Shown piece by piece: positions 43,603-51,333 of a stretch of DNA of 64,000 nt (positions within the stretch are counted from its first letter, which is position 1; every line of letters begins with the position of its first letter). The position numbers were made by a program, and so were the translations under genes. Below the pieces are notes generated by a model. That model was not told where the DNA came from. It searched no databases and saw nothing but the letters and a program-made list of their open reading frames with translations. This stretch comes from an uncultured Oscillospiraceae bacterium (lineage in GTDB: Bacteria; Bacillota; Clostridia; Oscillospirales; Acutalibacteraceae), in contig UQLQ01000004.1 of NCBI GenBank assembly GCA_900541905.1, forward strand, positions 71,005 through 135,004, given 5' to 3'.

Positions 43603-43626
43603 AGTATGATTTTTTGTAAAAAGTGA

Positions 43627-43655
43627 TTGCATCTTTGATGCTATTGTGGTATTAT
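43627..43655 (+). promoter_or_regulatory. Predicted promoter of rplS
   Basis: TTGCAT (43627-43632), 17 bp, TATTAT (43650-43655). Confidence 0.6.
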
Positions 43656-43661
43656 ATACAG

Positions 43662-43775
43662 GCATCTTTATGCCGTCAGACCATTGACGGGAGTTGATGC
43701 CCGGCTAAAACCGAGACATTAAAGCTGACAGTCCTCTATCCTAAGTGATATGAATGTCTGAAAATTTAGGAGGAT
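43662..43775 (+). ncRNA. Structured rplS leader, probable L19 leader RNA
   Basis: About 115 bases between the promoter and the rplS ribosome site. It begins with GGCAT-CTTT-ATGCC and continues with CGTCA-GACCAT-TGACG, two consecutive hairpins, then a purine-rich segment (GGCTAAAACCGAGACA) and a CTGACAG/CTGAAA-type ending. Autoregulatory L19 leaders are known upstream of rplS in Firmicutes; a structured RNA of this size and position fits. A covariance-model search against the L19_leader family would settle it. Confidence 0.65.
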
Positions 43776-43782
43776 TTTATTC

Positions 43783-44127
43783 ATGGATGCACTAAAATTA
43801 ATTGCACAAGATTCTATGAAAGCTGAAGTACCAAATATTGAAATTGGTGACACAATTAAAATCGATGTTAACATTCGCGAGGGCGAAAGAGAAAGAATTC
43901 AGGTGTTTGAAGGCACCGTAATTGCTCGTAAAGGCAGCGGTGTTTCTGAAACTTTCACAGTTAGACGCGTTTCTTACGGTGTTGGTGTTGAAAGAGTTTT
44001 CCCAATTCACAGCCCGAATGTTAAAGGTGTTAAATTGGTTCGTAAAGGTCATGTTCGCAGAGCAAAACTTTATTACCTACGTGACAGAGTTGGTAAAGCA
44101 GCTAAACTGAGAGAAAAAATTAGATAA
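43783..44127 (+). CDS. rplS: 50S ribosomal protein L19
   Basis: Ribosomal protein bL19 at the subunit interface (114 residues, normal). Motifs include IEIGDTIKIDVNIREGERERIQVFEGTVIARKG-type sequence (seen in parts), then SYGVGVERVFP and a basic KLYYLRDRVGKAAKLREKI end. AGGAGG precedes the ATG. It is transcribed alone, with a structured leader and its own terminator; trmD/rimM, common neighbours elsewhere, are absent. Confidence 0.97.
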   Translation: MDALKLIAQDSMKAEVPNIEIGDTIKIDVNIREGERERIQVFEGTVIARKGSGVSETFTVRRVSYGVGVERVFPIHSPNVKGVKLVRKGHVRRAKLYYLRDRVGKAAKLREKIR

Positions 44128-44131
44128 TTTG

Positions 44132-44162
44132 AAAGGAGACATATTTTATGTCTCCTTTTTTT
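44132..44162 (+). terminator. Rho-independent terminator after rplS
   Basis: AAAGGAGACAT (44132-44142) pairs with ATGTCTCCTTT (44148-44158) around ATTTT-rich loop, followed by T5. Confidence 0.92.
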
Positions 44163-44263
44163 ATTTGCGTTCATAAATTTTTATCATTTTATTGTGTGTG
44201 CATGAAAAAATATTTGCAGGTTTATTTCATTTTTTGTACGAGCTGCAGAAACCATAGTTTTGG

Positions 44264-44292
44264 TTGCAAACAATAACACAATATGCTAAAAT
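44264..44292 (+). promoter_or_regulatory. Predicted promoter of the glycosyltransferase-flippase operon
   Basis: TTGCAA (44264-44269), 17 bp, TAAAAT (44287-44292). The stretch 44163-44263 before it shows no gene. Confidence 0.6.
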
Positions 44293-44345
44293 TGTACTAA
44301 TATTGTAATGCTTTTTTACAAATATACATTTAGAAAGTAATGGAA

Positions 44346-44372
44346 CTTTTCTTACATATTTTGTAAGAAAAG
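44346..44372 (+). terminator. Leader hairpin, possible attenuator before the glycosyltransferase gene
   Basis: CTTTTCTTAC (44346-44355) and GTAAGAAAAG (44363-44372) form a perfect 10-bp stem with a 7-base loop, followed by T-rich sequence. It lies within the leader, about 95 bp before the start codon. Confidence 0.45.
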
Positions 44373-44467
44373 CAATTTTGTTTTATTTCGTTTTTATGGG
44401 AATGATAATTCGTATAAAAAAGAATCACATTTAAATTATGATTATAGACGAAAAGGTGGAGCACATA

Positions 44468-45460
44468 GTGGAAAAAACTTTAAGCATATCAATTGCTGCA
44501 TATAACGTAGAGAAATTTTTAAAAAATACATTAAACTCTTTGGTAGCACCTGAAATTATGGATGATATTGAAGTGTTGATTGTAGATGATGGCTCCAAAG
44601 ATAATACAGCGGTAATTGGTAAAGAATTTGAAGATAATTATCCGAATTCTTTTAGAGTGATTTCCAAACCAAACGGTGGCTACGGCTCTACAATTAATGC
44701 TGCTATAGATGCGGCTACCGGAAAGTATTTTAAAACATTAGATGGTGATGATTGGTATGATACCGGAAATTTTGTACAATTCATATCCGATTTAAAACGT
44801 ATTGATGCAGACATGGTTATTACTCCGTTTACATTCGTCAATGAAGTTACCGGAGAAAAAGAAGTGGTAAAATCCGATAAAAAATTTGTAGGAAAGCTTA
44901 CGACGTTTGAAACACTTCCTTTTGAGCTGCATCCGAAAATAAAAATGCACTCTATCACTTATAAAACAAGTTTATTAAAAGAGAATCATATTCGTATTGG
45001 AGAGCATTGTTTTTATACTGATATTGAATACGTCATATTTCCTATGGTCCATGTAAACAGTGTTTATTTTTTGGATTACAGTATTTATCAATATCGTATT
45101 GGTTTGGAAGGTCAAAGTGTTAGTTGGGAAGGCTTTAAAAAGCATTATAAAGATCATTTAAAAGTGATAGAACGTATTTTAAAGTTTTATAACGAAAAAC
45201 AGAAAACTGCCTTGTCAAAAGAAAAGAATGTATTTATATTTACTATTTTACAAGGCTTAATCAGTACGCAATACCGTATTTTTTTGCAGATGGATAATAC
45301 GGTACAAACTCGGCAGGAACTTGTAGATTTTGACAAAATGATCAAAAATGAGAATCATATGTTATATAAAACATCGGGCGGAAAACAAGTTACTATGCTG
45401 AGAAAATGTAATTTTAAATTATTGGGTGCTTTTCACTTTTACTCAAAATGGAAAGAGTAA
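44468..45460 (+). CDS. Family 2 glycosyltransferase
   Basis: A GT-A fold inverting glycosyltransferase of family GT2 (330 residues). The N-terminus reads TLSISIAAYNVEKFLKNTL, followed by VLIVDDGSKDNT with the nucleotide-sugar-binding aspartates and LDGDDWYD as the metal-binding DxD region (about residue 89). The GTG at 44468 has AAGGTGGAG six bases upstream, while ATG 44438 lacks a ribosome site and would add ten residues. It is followed by a lipid-linked glycan flippase gene, so it likely adds a sugar to a cell-surface polysaccharide or teichoic-type precursor. The donor and acceptor are unknown. Confidence 0.92.
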   Translation: MEKTLSISIAAYNVEKFLKNTLNSLVAPEIMDDIEVLIVDDGSKDNTAVIGKEFEDNYPNSFRVISKPNGGYGSTINAAIDAATGKYFKTLDGDDWYDTGNFVQFISDLKRIDADMVITPFTFVNEVTGEKEVVKSDKKFVGKLTTFETLPFELHPKIKMHSITYKTSLLKENHIRIGEHCFYTDIEYVIFPMVHVNSVYFLDYSIYQYRIGLEGQSVSWEGFKKHYKDHLKVIERILKFYNEKQKTALSKEKNVFIFTILQGLISTQYRIFLQMDNTVQTRQELVDFDKMIKNENHMLYKTSGGKQVTMLRKCNFKLLGAFHFYSKWKE

Positions 45461-45487
45461 AACTATAAATAGAAACTAGGTGTTTAC

Positions 45488-47125
45488 ATGGGTGGTGCTC
45501 CAACACTGAAAACGAAGTCTGTTAAATTTAATTTTATTATGAATATGATTTTAACAGCCTCTTCTTTTATATTTCCTCTTATTACATTTCCATATGTATC
45601 TAGAGTTTTATTGGTAGAAGGAAATGGATATGTTTCTTTTGCAACCTCAGTTTTAACCTATTTTACCATGTTTGCTTCTTTGGGTATTCCTTCTTATGGT
45701 ATTCGTGCTTGTGCTCAAGTTAGAGACGATAAAAGGGAACTCTCTAAAGTGACACAGGAATTACTGATTATTAATATTGCTACCACTGTTTTGGTATCAA
45801 TTGTTTTTATTATTACGCTGTTTACTGTACCTCAGTTTAAAGAACAGCAAACTTTATTGTGGATTAATGGAGCTACGCTGGTTTTAAATGCAATTGGTGT
45901 AAACTGGTTGTATTCAGCATTGGAGCAATACACATATATTACGGTACGTTCTCTCATATTTAAAATACTTTCTATTATTTTAATGTTTATTTTTGTTCGT
46001 CAACAGCAAGACTATATTATTTATGGTGCAATTACCGTATTTGCTGCCGGCGGTTCGAATATTTTGAACTTTATTAACATGCGTAAGTTTATTTCGCTCA
46101 AACCGGTAGGAAATTACAATTTTAAACGGCATCTAAAACCAATTCTCTATTTTTTTGCAGCATCAGCCGCTACCAGTGTATATACCAACTTAGATACAGT
46201 TATGCTGGGTTTCATTGGCTCGCAAGAATCTGCTACGTATCAAGTAGGTTTATATAATGCAGCAGTCAAATTAAAAACCATTTTAGTAACTGCGGTTACT
46301 TCTCTTGGAACAGTATTGCTTCCTCGTCTATCCTATTATATTACGCAAAAGATGGAGAATGAATTCAAAGATATGATAGTGAAATCTTTTAACTTTGTTC
46401 TTATTTTTGCTGTACCATTATGCATATACTTTATTCTTTTTGCTCAGGATACTATGTTATTACTGTCGGGGGAAGCGTTTTTAGGTGCGGTTGTGCCGAT
46501 GCAAATTTTAATGCCTACGTTGGTATTTATCGGGTTATCCAATATAACAGGTATGCAAATTTTAGTACCAATAGGAAAAGAAAAATTTTTATTAATATCC
46601 ATTGTGGCAGGAGCAATTTTAAATTTAATTTTGAATGCCGTATGGATTCCTATGTGGGGAGCAACAGGTGCTTCTATTTCAACTTTAATTGCAGAAGTGC
46701 TTGTTCTGGTTATCCAAATATGGTTATTAAGAAAACAATTAAAGACTATTTGGAGACAAGTAAGCTTCCGCCATTTAATTATAAGTAGTATTCCCGCACT
46801 GGGAGCAGGATTTGCAATTTTTTATTTGGTTGATTTACAGCCAGTTTTCCGTTTGCTGATTTCTGCTTTTGCATTTTTTGGTTTATATTTCATTGCTTTA
46901 TTCATACAAAAAGAACCATTTTTAACAGGTACCATTACTTCGATTAAAAATAAAGTTTTAAAAAGGAAGTCTCCTGTACAAGCAGAAGAGCAAGAACCTA
47001 AAGAGGAAATTTTTACGGATGAAGCGTTAGAAAAAGAAACTGAAAACAAACAAATTGAGCAAATTGTAGATGAGATTGTAGAAGAGGCTAAGCATACCAA
47101 AATAGAAGAAGACGATAAAAAATAA
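45488..47125 (+). CDS. Oligosaccharide flippase family protein (MOP/Wzx type)
   Basis: A polytopic membrane protein of the polysaccharide-exporter branch of the MOP superfamily, 545 residues with about 12-14 hydrophobic segments. The start KSVKFNFIMNMILTASSFIFP and the FPYVSRVL element are typical of Wzx-like flippases. A charged, glutamate/lysine-rich cytoplasmic tail of about 60 residues (after RKSPVQAEEQEP) is an extension. AGGTG precedes the ATG. Paired with the glycosyltransferase, it probably moves a lipid-linked glycan across the membrane. Confidence 0.92.
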   Translation: MGGAPTLKTKSVKFNFIMNMILTASSFIFPLITFPYVSRVLLVEGNGYVSFATSVLTYFTMFASLGIPSYGIRACAQVRDDKRELSKVTQELLIINIATTVLVSIVFIITLFTVPQFKEQQTLLWINGATLVLNAIGVNWLYSALEQYTYITVRSLIFKILSIILMFIFVRQQQDYIIYGAITVFAAGGSNILNFINMRKFISLKPVGNYNFKRHLKPILYFFAASAATSVYTNLDTVMLGFIGSQESATYQVGLYNAAVKLKTILVTAVTSLGTVLLPRLSYYITQKMENEFKDMIVKSFNFVLIFAVPLCIYFILFAQDTMLLLSGEAFLGAVVPMQILMPTLVFIGLSNITGMQILVPIGKEKFLLISIVAGAILNLILNAVWIPMWGATGASISTLIAEVLVLVIQIWLLRKQLKTIWRQVSFRHLIISSIPALGAGFAIFYLVDLQPVFRLLISAFAFFGLYFIALFIQKEPFLTGTITSIKNKVLKRKSPVQAEEQEPKEEIFTDEALEKETENKQIEQIVDEIVEEAKHTKIEEDDKK

Positions 47126-47155
47126 TTATGCATGAAATGGCTGGAGTGTTTGATA

Positions 47156-47767
47156 TTGCAACAAATAAGCAAGAATCATCATCAAACAAGCGAATGGGAA
47201 ACAGATAAAACTCCCCAGAATCCGAAAAAAATATCAAGACGAATTTGGCGTGTTATAATATGGATATGTATCATTTTAGCGGTATGCTATGCTGTTTATT
47301 TTGCATCCTGTAAGTTTTTTATTTCAACAGTAGAAATTACGGGACATTCCATGCAGCAAACTATTTTTGATGGTGATAAGGTGGTTTTGAATAATGAAAA
47401 TTATGAACCAAAGCAAGGGGATATTGTAGTAATAGCGGAAAATGGTACACAATTAGATACAGCGATTATCAAAAGAGTCATTGCAGTTGCAGGACAAACT
47501 GTAGATATAGATTTTCACACAGGAACCGTATATGTAGACGGAGTGGCTTTGGACGAATCCGAATATACCGAAAACGGCAGTACTACAAAGGACGAAGGAA
47601 TGCAATTTCCACAGACGGTTCCGGAAAATTGTGTATTTGTGTTAGGGGATAATCGCAATGTTTCGGAAGACAGTCGAAATCCTAAAGTGGGTATGGTTGA
47701 CAAACATTTTATTTTAGGAAAGGTAACAATGGTGATTTATCCGCTTCACCATATGAAATTTTTCTAA
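47156..47767 (+). CDS. lepB: Signal peptidase I (first of two tandem copies)
   Basis: Membrane serine protease that removes signal peptides from secreted proteins. One N-terminal transmembrane helix (RRIWRVIIWICIILAVCYAVYF region) is followed by the catalytic serine in GHSMQQT and the catalytic lysine in IIKRVIAV. Later family boxes DGVALDESEY and VLGDNRNVSEDSR are present. TTG 47156 has GGAGTG seven bases upstream; ATG 47132, in the same frame, is an alternative adding eight residues but has no ribosome site. It lies seven to thirty bases after the flippase gene, so it is probably in the same operon, and is directly followed by a second paralogue. Confidence 0.92.
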   Translation: MQQISKNHHQTSEWETDKTPQNPKKISRRIWRVIIWICIILAVCYAVYFASCKFFISTVEITGHSMQQTIFDGDKVVLNNENYEPKQGDIVVIAENGTQLDTAIIKRVIAVAGQTVDIDFHTGTVYVDGVALDESEYTENGSTTKDEGMQFPQTVPENCVFVLGDNRNVSEDSRNPKVGMVDKHFILGKVTMVIYPLHHMKFF

Positions 47768-47788
47768 ATGATAGTAAGGAGCAGAACA

Positions 47789-48451
47789 GTGAGCAATCCA
47801 TATAAAGGCGGCAAATATGCTGCCAAAAACAAACAAAAAATTCAGGAACCTGAACAAAATAATATGGAACCCCCAAAAAACGGTAGCATAAAAAGCAGCG
47901 GAACAGTTGCTTGTTTTGACTGGACCGAATCTTTGGTCATTGCTGTAGTTGTGGTTGGTTTGATTTTTACCTTTATCTTCCGCATTGTAACAGTAAGTGG
48001 CACTTCTATGGATCCTAATTTACATAATGCGGACAGAGTTGTCATTTCCAGCTGGAGTTATAAACCTCAGCAGTTTGATGTAGTGGTACTAAAACGTACA
48101 GTTGGATTAGACGAACCGATTGTAAAAAGAGTGATTGCTACAGAAGGGCAACGTGTGTATATTGACTATGATGAAGGTGCAGTATATGTGGACGGAGAAA
48201 AGTTGGATGAAAGTGCTTACCTTTCGGAAAGTGTGAAAACGACAAAACCGTTGTCCAGTGAAAAACTGATTGAGTTTCCGGAAGAAGGACTGGTGGTACC
48301 GGAAGGCCATATTTTTGTTTTAGGAGATAATCGAAGTGTTTCTCTGGACAGCCGTTTTGAGTCAGTCGGAATGGTAGACGAACGGTACATTTTAGGTAAA
48401 GCTTTATTTAAAATTTATCCGTTTAACCATATAGGTACGATTAAGGGCTAA
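47789..48451 (+). CDS. lepB: Signal peptidase I (second tandem copy)
   Basis: Paralogue of the preceding gene, 220 residues. A hydrophilic N-terminal extension (SNPYKGGKYAAKNKQKI) precedes a transmembrane helix (SLVIAVVVVGLIFTFIF). The catalytic serine is in SGTSMDPNL and the lysine in IVKRVIAT; the FVLGDNRSVSLDSRFESVGMV box is closer to the consensus than in copy one. The GTG at 47789 follows TAAGGAG by seven bases, while the ATG at 47768 lies upstream of that site. The gap to copy one is about 21 bp. Confidence 0.93.
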   Translation: MSNPYKGGKYAAKNKQKIQEPEQNNMEPPKNGSIKSSGTVACFDWTESLVIAVVVVGLIFTFIFRIVTVSGTSMDPNLHNADRVVISSWSYKPQQFDVVVLKRTVGLDEPIVKRVIATEGQRVYIDYDEGAVYVDGEKLDESAYLSESVKTTKPLSSEKLIEFPEEGLVVPEGHIFVLGDNRSVSLDSRFESVGMVDERYILGKALFKIYPFNHIGTIKG

Positions 48452-48478
48452 TCGATATTAGGAAAGGATGTGACGGCG

Positions 48479-49354
48479 ATGGGAGAAGCACAATCTATAC
48501 AATGGTTTCCTGGTCATATGACAAAAACAAAACGTCAAATGGAAAAAACACTGAAACTTGTAGATGCTGTTGCTGAGATTGTGGATGCGCGTATTCCAAT
48601 TAGCAGCCGTAATCCTGTCATTGACCAAATTATACAACAGAAACCGCGTGTGATTTTGTTAAACAAGGCCGATATGGCAGACCCTGCACAGACAAAACGC
48701 TGGATTACGTTTTATCGCTCAAAAGGAATTCTGGCAATGCCAATTGACTGCAAAAGCGGAAAGGGAATTCAAAATTTTATTCCTTTGGTAAAAGAGTTGC
48801 TAAAAGACCGTATTGCTTCTTGGGAATCAAAGGGAATGGTATGCAGAACCATTCGCGTTATGGTAGTTGGCGTTCCGAATGTAGGTAAATCATCTTTGAT
48901 TAACCGTATGAGCAAACAAAGCAAAGCGAATGTGGAAGACCGCCCCGGGGTTACCAGGGAAAACCGTTGGTTTACCATTGGAAAAGGATTTGAACTGCTG
49001 GATACCCCCGGCGTTTTATGGCCTAAGTTTGAAGATAAACAAGTTGGAGAGCACTTAGCGTTTACAGGCGCGGTAAAAGATGAAGTTGTAGATATTGAAC
49101 ATTTGGCATGCAGATTAATTGAAACGCTGCAGGAAATTTATCCTCATGCAATTTCGCAGCGCTACCAATTGGAGTCTGTAGATTTATCTCAGCTGGAATC
49201 TTATGAAATTCTGGAGGCCATTGGTAAAAAGAGAGGTATGCTAATGTCAGGTGGCGTAGTGAATACAGAGCGTGCAGCCATTGCTGTTGTAGATGAGTTT
49301 CGAAGCGCCAAGCTGGGAAAGATAACTTTGGAACAAGTGAGGGAATCGGTATGA
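48479..49354 (+). CDS. rbgA: Ribosome biogenesis GTPase RbgA (YlqF)
   Basis: Circularly permuted GTPase needed for late 50S assembly. The N-terminus IQWFPGHMTKTKRQM is diagnostic. G4 (NKAD) precedes the P-loop GVPNVGKSSLINRM, and G3 appears as DTPGVLWPKF. ATG 48479 follows AAAGGATG; the GTG at 48470 overlaps that site. 291 residues. It overlaps rnhB by the 4-bp ATGA junction; rbgA-rnhB is the Bacillus gene order. Confidence 0.96.
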   Translation: MGEAQSIQWFPGHMTKTKRQMEKTLKLVDAVAEIVDARIPISSRNPVIDQIIQQKPRVILLNKADMADPAQTKRWITFYRSKGILAMPIDCKSGKGIQNFIPLVKELLKDRIASWESKGMVCRTIRVMVVGVPNVGKSSLINRMSKQSKANVEDRPGVTRENRWFTIGKGFELLDTPGVLWPKFEDKQVGEHLAFTGAVKDEVVDIEHLACRLIETLQEIYPHAISQRYQLESVDLSQLESYEILEAIGKKRGMLMSGGVVNTERAAIAVVDEFRSAKLGKITLEQVRESV

Positions 49355-49965
49355 ATTGGTATGCTTATGAAGCTGCTGCAAATGGAAAAGGTTATCAGCA
49401 TATATGTGGGATTGATGAAGCAGGACGCGGCCCTTTGGCCGGTCCTGTTTTTGCTGCCGCAGTTATTTTACCTCAAGGTCTTATGATTGACGGTTTAAAT
49501 GATTCCAAAAAGATGACTGAAAAAAAACGGGAAGAATTGTTTGAAGTGATTCAGAAAGAAGCAATAGGATATTCCATTGCATTTGCTACGGAACAGGAAA
49601 TAGATGAAATCAATATTTTACAAGCTACCTTTCTGGCAATGCGCCGTGCGTATCAAGGGTTAAACGTACCTGTGGATTATGTTTTGATTGATGGCAATCG
49701 CATGCCTGATTTGGGAGGAGTTGCCGGTGAACCGGTTGTGAAAGGTGACGCGCAGAGCGCTAATATTGCTGCGGCTTCTATTTTGGCTAAAGTAAGCAGA
49801 GACAGAGTTATGGCAGAGATTGATAAGTTATATCCGGAATATCAATTTGCAAAGCATAAAGGTTATGGCACCAAATTACATAGAGAACTGCTTTTGCAAT
49901 ATGGTATGTGTCCCGTACACAGAAGAAGTTTTATGAAAAAAATATTGGGAGAAATCCATGAATAA
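49351..49965 (+). CDS. rnhB: Ribonuclease HII
   Basis: Removes ribonucleotides from RNA-DNA hybrids and DNA. The active-site motif GIDEAGRGPLAGPVFAAAV (about residue 21) supplies the first two acidic residues; VLIDG and the later SILAKVSRDR complete the type 2 RNase H signature. 204 residues. The start overlaps rbgA (ATGA) and the end overlaps the YraN gene by 8 bp, forming a compact operon. Confidence 0.96.
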   Translation: MNWYAYEAAANGKGYQHICGIDEAGRGPLAGPVFAAAVILPQGLMIDGLNDSKKMTEKKREELFEVIQKEAIGYSIAFATEQEIDEINILQATFLAMRRAYQGLNVPVDYVLIDGNRMPDLGGVAGEPVVKGDAQSANIAAASILAKVSRDRVMAEIDKLYPEYQFAKHKGYGTKLHRELLLQYGMCPVHRRSFMKKILGEIHE

Positions 49966-50335
49966 CAGTTCCGGAAAGATAGGAGAACGTTATGTTCTGC
50001 AAATGCTGCTGGAGCAGGGGTATACGTTCATGGACGCCAACTATCACAGCCGTTTCGGTGAAATTGACATAATCGTAGCAGATGATAAGTATATTGTTTT
50101 TGTTGAAGTAAAAACAAGAGATGAAAAAAGTATTTCCATGCCATTGGAAGCAGTTACATTTTCTAAAAAGAAAAAGTTGATACAAACAGCTTTGCTGTAT
50201 TTACAGGAACATACAGATGTTCGGCATCTACAACCAAGATTTGATGCTGCAGGGATTATCACAGCGGGAAAAAATAAGGAAATAACAGAAGTTCAATACA
50301 TTACCAATGCCTTTGACGGAGGAGGATTGTTTTGA
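49958..50335 (+). CDS. YraN family (UPF0102) endonuclease-like protein
   Basis: A 125-residue protein of UPF0102. The fold is nuclease-like, with the catalytic-type motif FGEIDIIV...VFVEVKTR (E, D, E-x-K pattern, about residues 29-51). GERYVLQMLLEQGYTF is the conserved N-terminal helix. No function is established for the family beyond structural similarity to restriction-type nucleases and Holliday-junction resolvases. It sits after rnhB, as in many Firmicutes. Confidence 0.9.
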   Translation: MNNSSGKIGERYVLQMLLEQGYTFMDANYHSRFGEIDIIVADDKYIVFVEVKTRDEKSISMPLEAVTFSKKKKLIQTALLYLQEHTDVRHLQPRFDAAGIITAGKNKEITEVQYITNAFDGGGLF

Positions 50336-51258
50336 AATTTTTTGATTTACATTGTGATACCATGGGTGAATGCTATTTACAAAAGCAGCCGTTGTATCGC
50401 AATCATTTGCATTTGGACCTGTCACGAGGAGCTGAGTTTTCTGCTTGGACGCAATGCTTTGCCATTTGGATTCCGGACGAAATCAGAGGACAGCAAGCGC
50501 TGGATTATTTTAAAGCGGTGCACCAAACCTATGAAAGAGAATGTACCCAAAATAAAATGTTAGTCACACCATGCATAGAAAATGATGACTTTGTCAGAGC
50601 AGAACGGCTCGGTGCATGCGGAGCCGTTTTGACAGTAGAAGGAGGGGCTGTATTAGGAGGAAATCTTGAAAATATTTCCTATTTGGCTTCCTGCGGAGTA
50701 AGAATGTTAACGCTGACATGGAACGGAACCTGCGAGTTTGGAGATGGTGCAATGGTAACACATCCAAAAGGGCTAACAAAGTTTGGAAGGCAGGCGATTC
50801 CAAAGTTGGAACAGCACCGTATTGTGGTAGATATTTCTCATGCCAGTGAGCCGTTATTTTACGATGTAGCAGAGATTGCAAACAGGCCATTGGTAGCCAG
50901 TCATTCCAATGCCAAAGCAGTATGCAATCACCCTCGCAATTTAACAAATGAACAAGTTCAAATCATAAAACAAAGCGGGGGACTCATCGGACTGAATTTT
51001 CATCCTCCTTTTTTAAAAGAAGATGGTATCGCAACAGTAGACGATTTGATTGCTCATACAGAGCATTTTTTATCTTTGGATACTCAAGATAGTTTGGCAA
51101 TCGGCAGCGATTTTGACGGAGCAGATTTACCCCGAGGGATTTGCGGAATCGAAGGAATTTATGCTATTTTCGAGCGTTTTTTGCAATTAGGATACAGTGA
51201 AACGCTTTTAAACAAGATTTTTTACACAAATGCGCAGAAATTCTTCGTTTCTCTTTGA
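50332..51258 (+). CDS. Membrane dipeptidase family protein (peptidase M19)
   Basis: A zinc-dependent M19/renal dipeptidase-like enzyme, 308 residues, without signal peptide and so probably cytoplasmic. The first metal-binding HxD is in FDLHCDTMGE (about residue 3), the bridging glutamate in TVEGG, the histidines in VDISHASEP and ASHSNAKAV, and the conserved GSDFDGAD near the C-terminus. The TTG start at 50332 follows GGAGGA by six bases and overlaps the previous stop (TTGA). Dipeptides, perhaps from peptidoglycan turnover, are the likely substrates. Confidence 0.9.
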   Translation: MKFFDLHCDTMGECYLQKQPLYRNHLHLDLSRGAEFSAWTQCFAIWIPDEIRGQQALDYFKAVHQTYERECTQNKMLVTPCIENDDFVRAERLGACGAVLTVEGGAVLGGNLENISYLASCGVRMLTLTWNGTCEFGDGAMVTHPKGLTKFGRQAIPKLEQHRIVVDISHASEPLFYDVAEIANRPLVASHSNAKAVCNHPRNLTNEQVQIIKQSGGLIGLNFHPPFLKEDGIATVDDLIAHTEHFLSLDTQDSLAIGSDFDGADLPRGICGIEGIYAIFERFLQLGYSETLLNKIFYTNAQKFFVSL

Positions 51259-51283
51259 CATTACAGTAGTTCTATTATAAAAT
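51255..51283 (+). promoter_or_regulatory. Predicted promoter of thrC
   Basis: TTGACA (51255-51260), 17 bp, TAAAAT (51278-51283). The -35 overlaps the stop codon of the previous gene. No T-box leader fits in the 75 bases before thrC. Confidence 0.65.
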
Positions 51284-51333
51284 AAAAGAGATTGAACAGA
51301 ATTAGAAAAATTCAAATTACGGAGGGAATTACC

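Noticed and set aside
51259..51333. T-box or threonine attenuator before thrC
   Set aside because: Only about 45 bases of leader remain after the predicted promoter, too short for a T-box, and no hairpin or T run is present.
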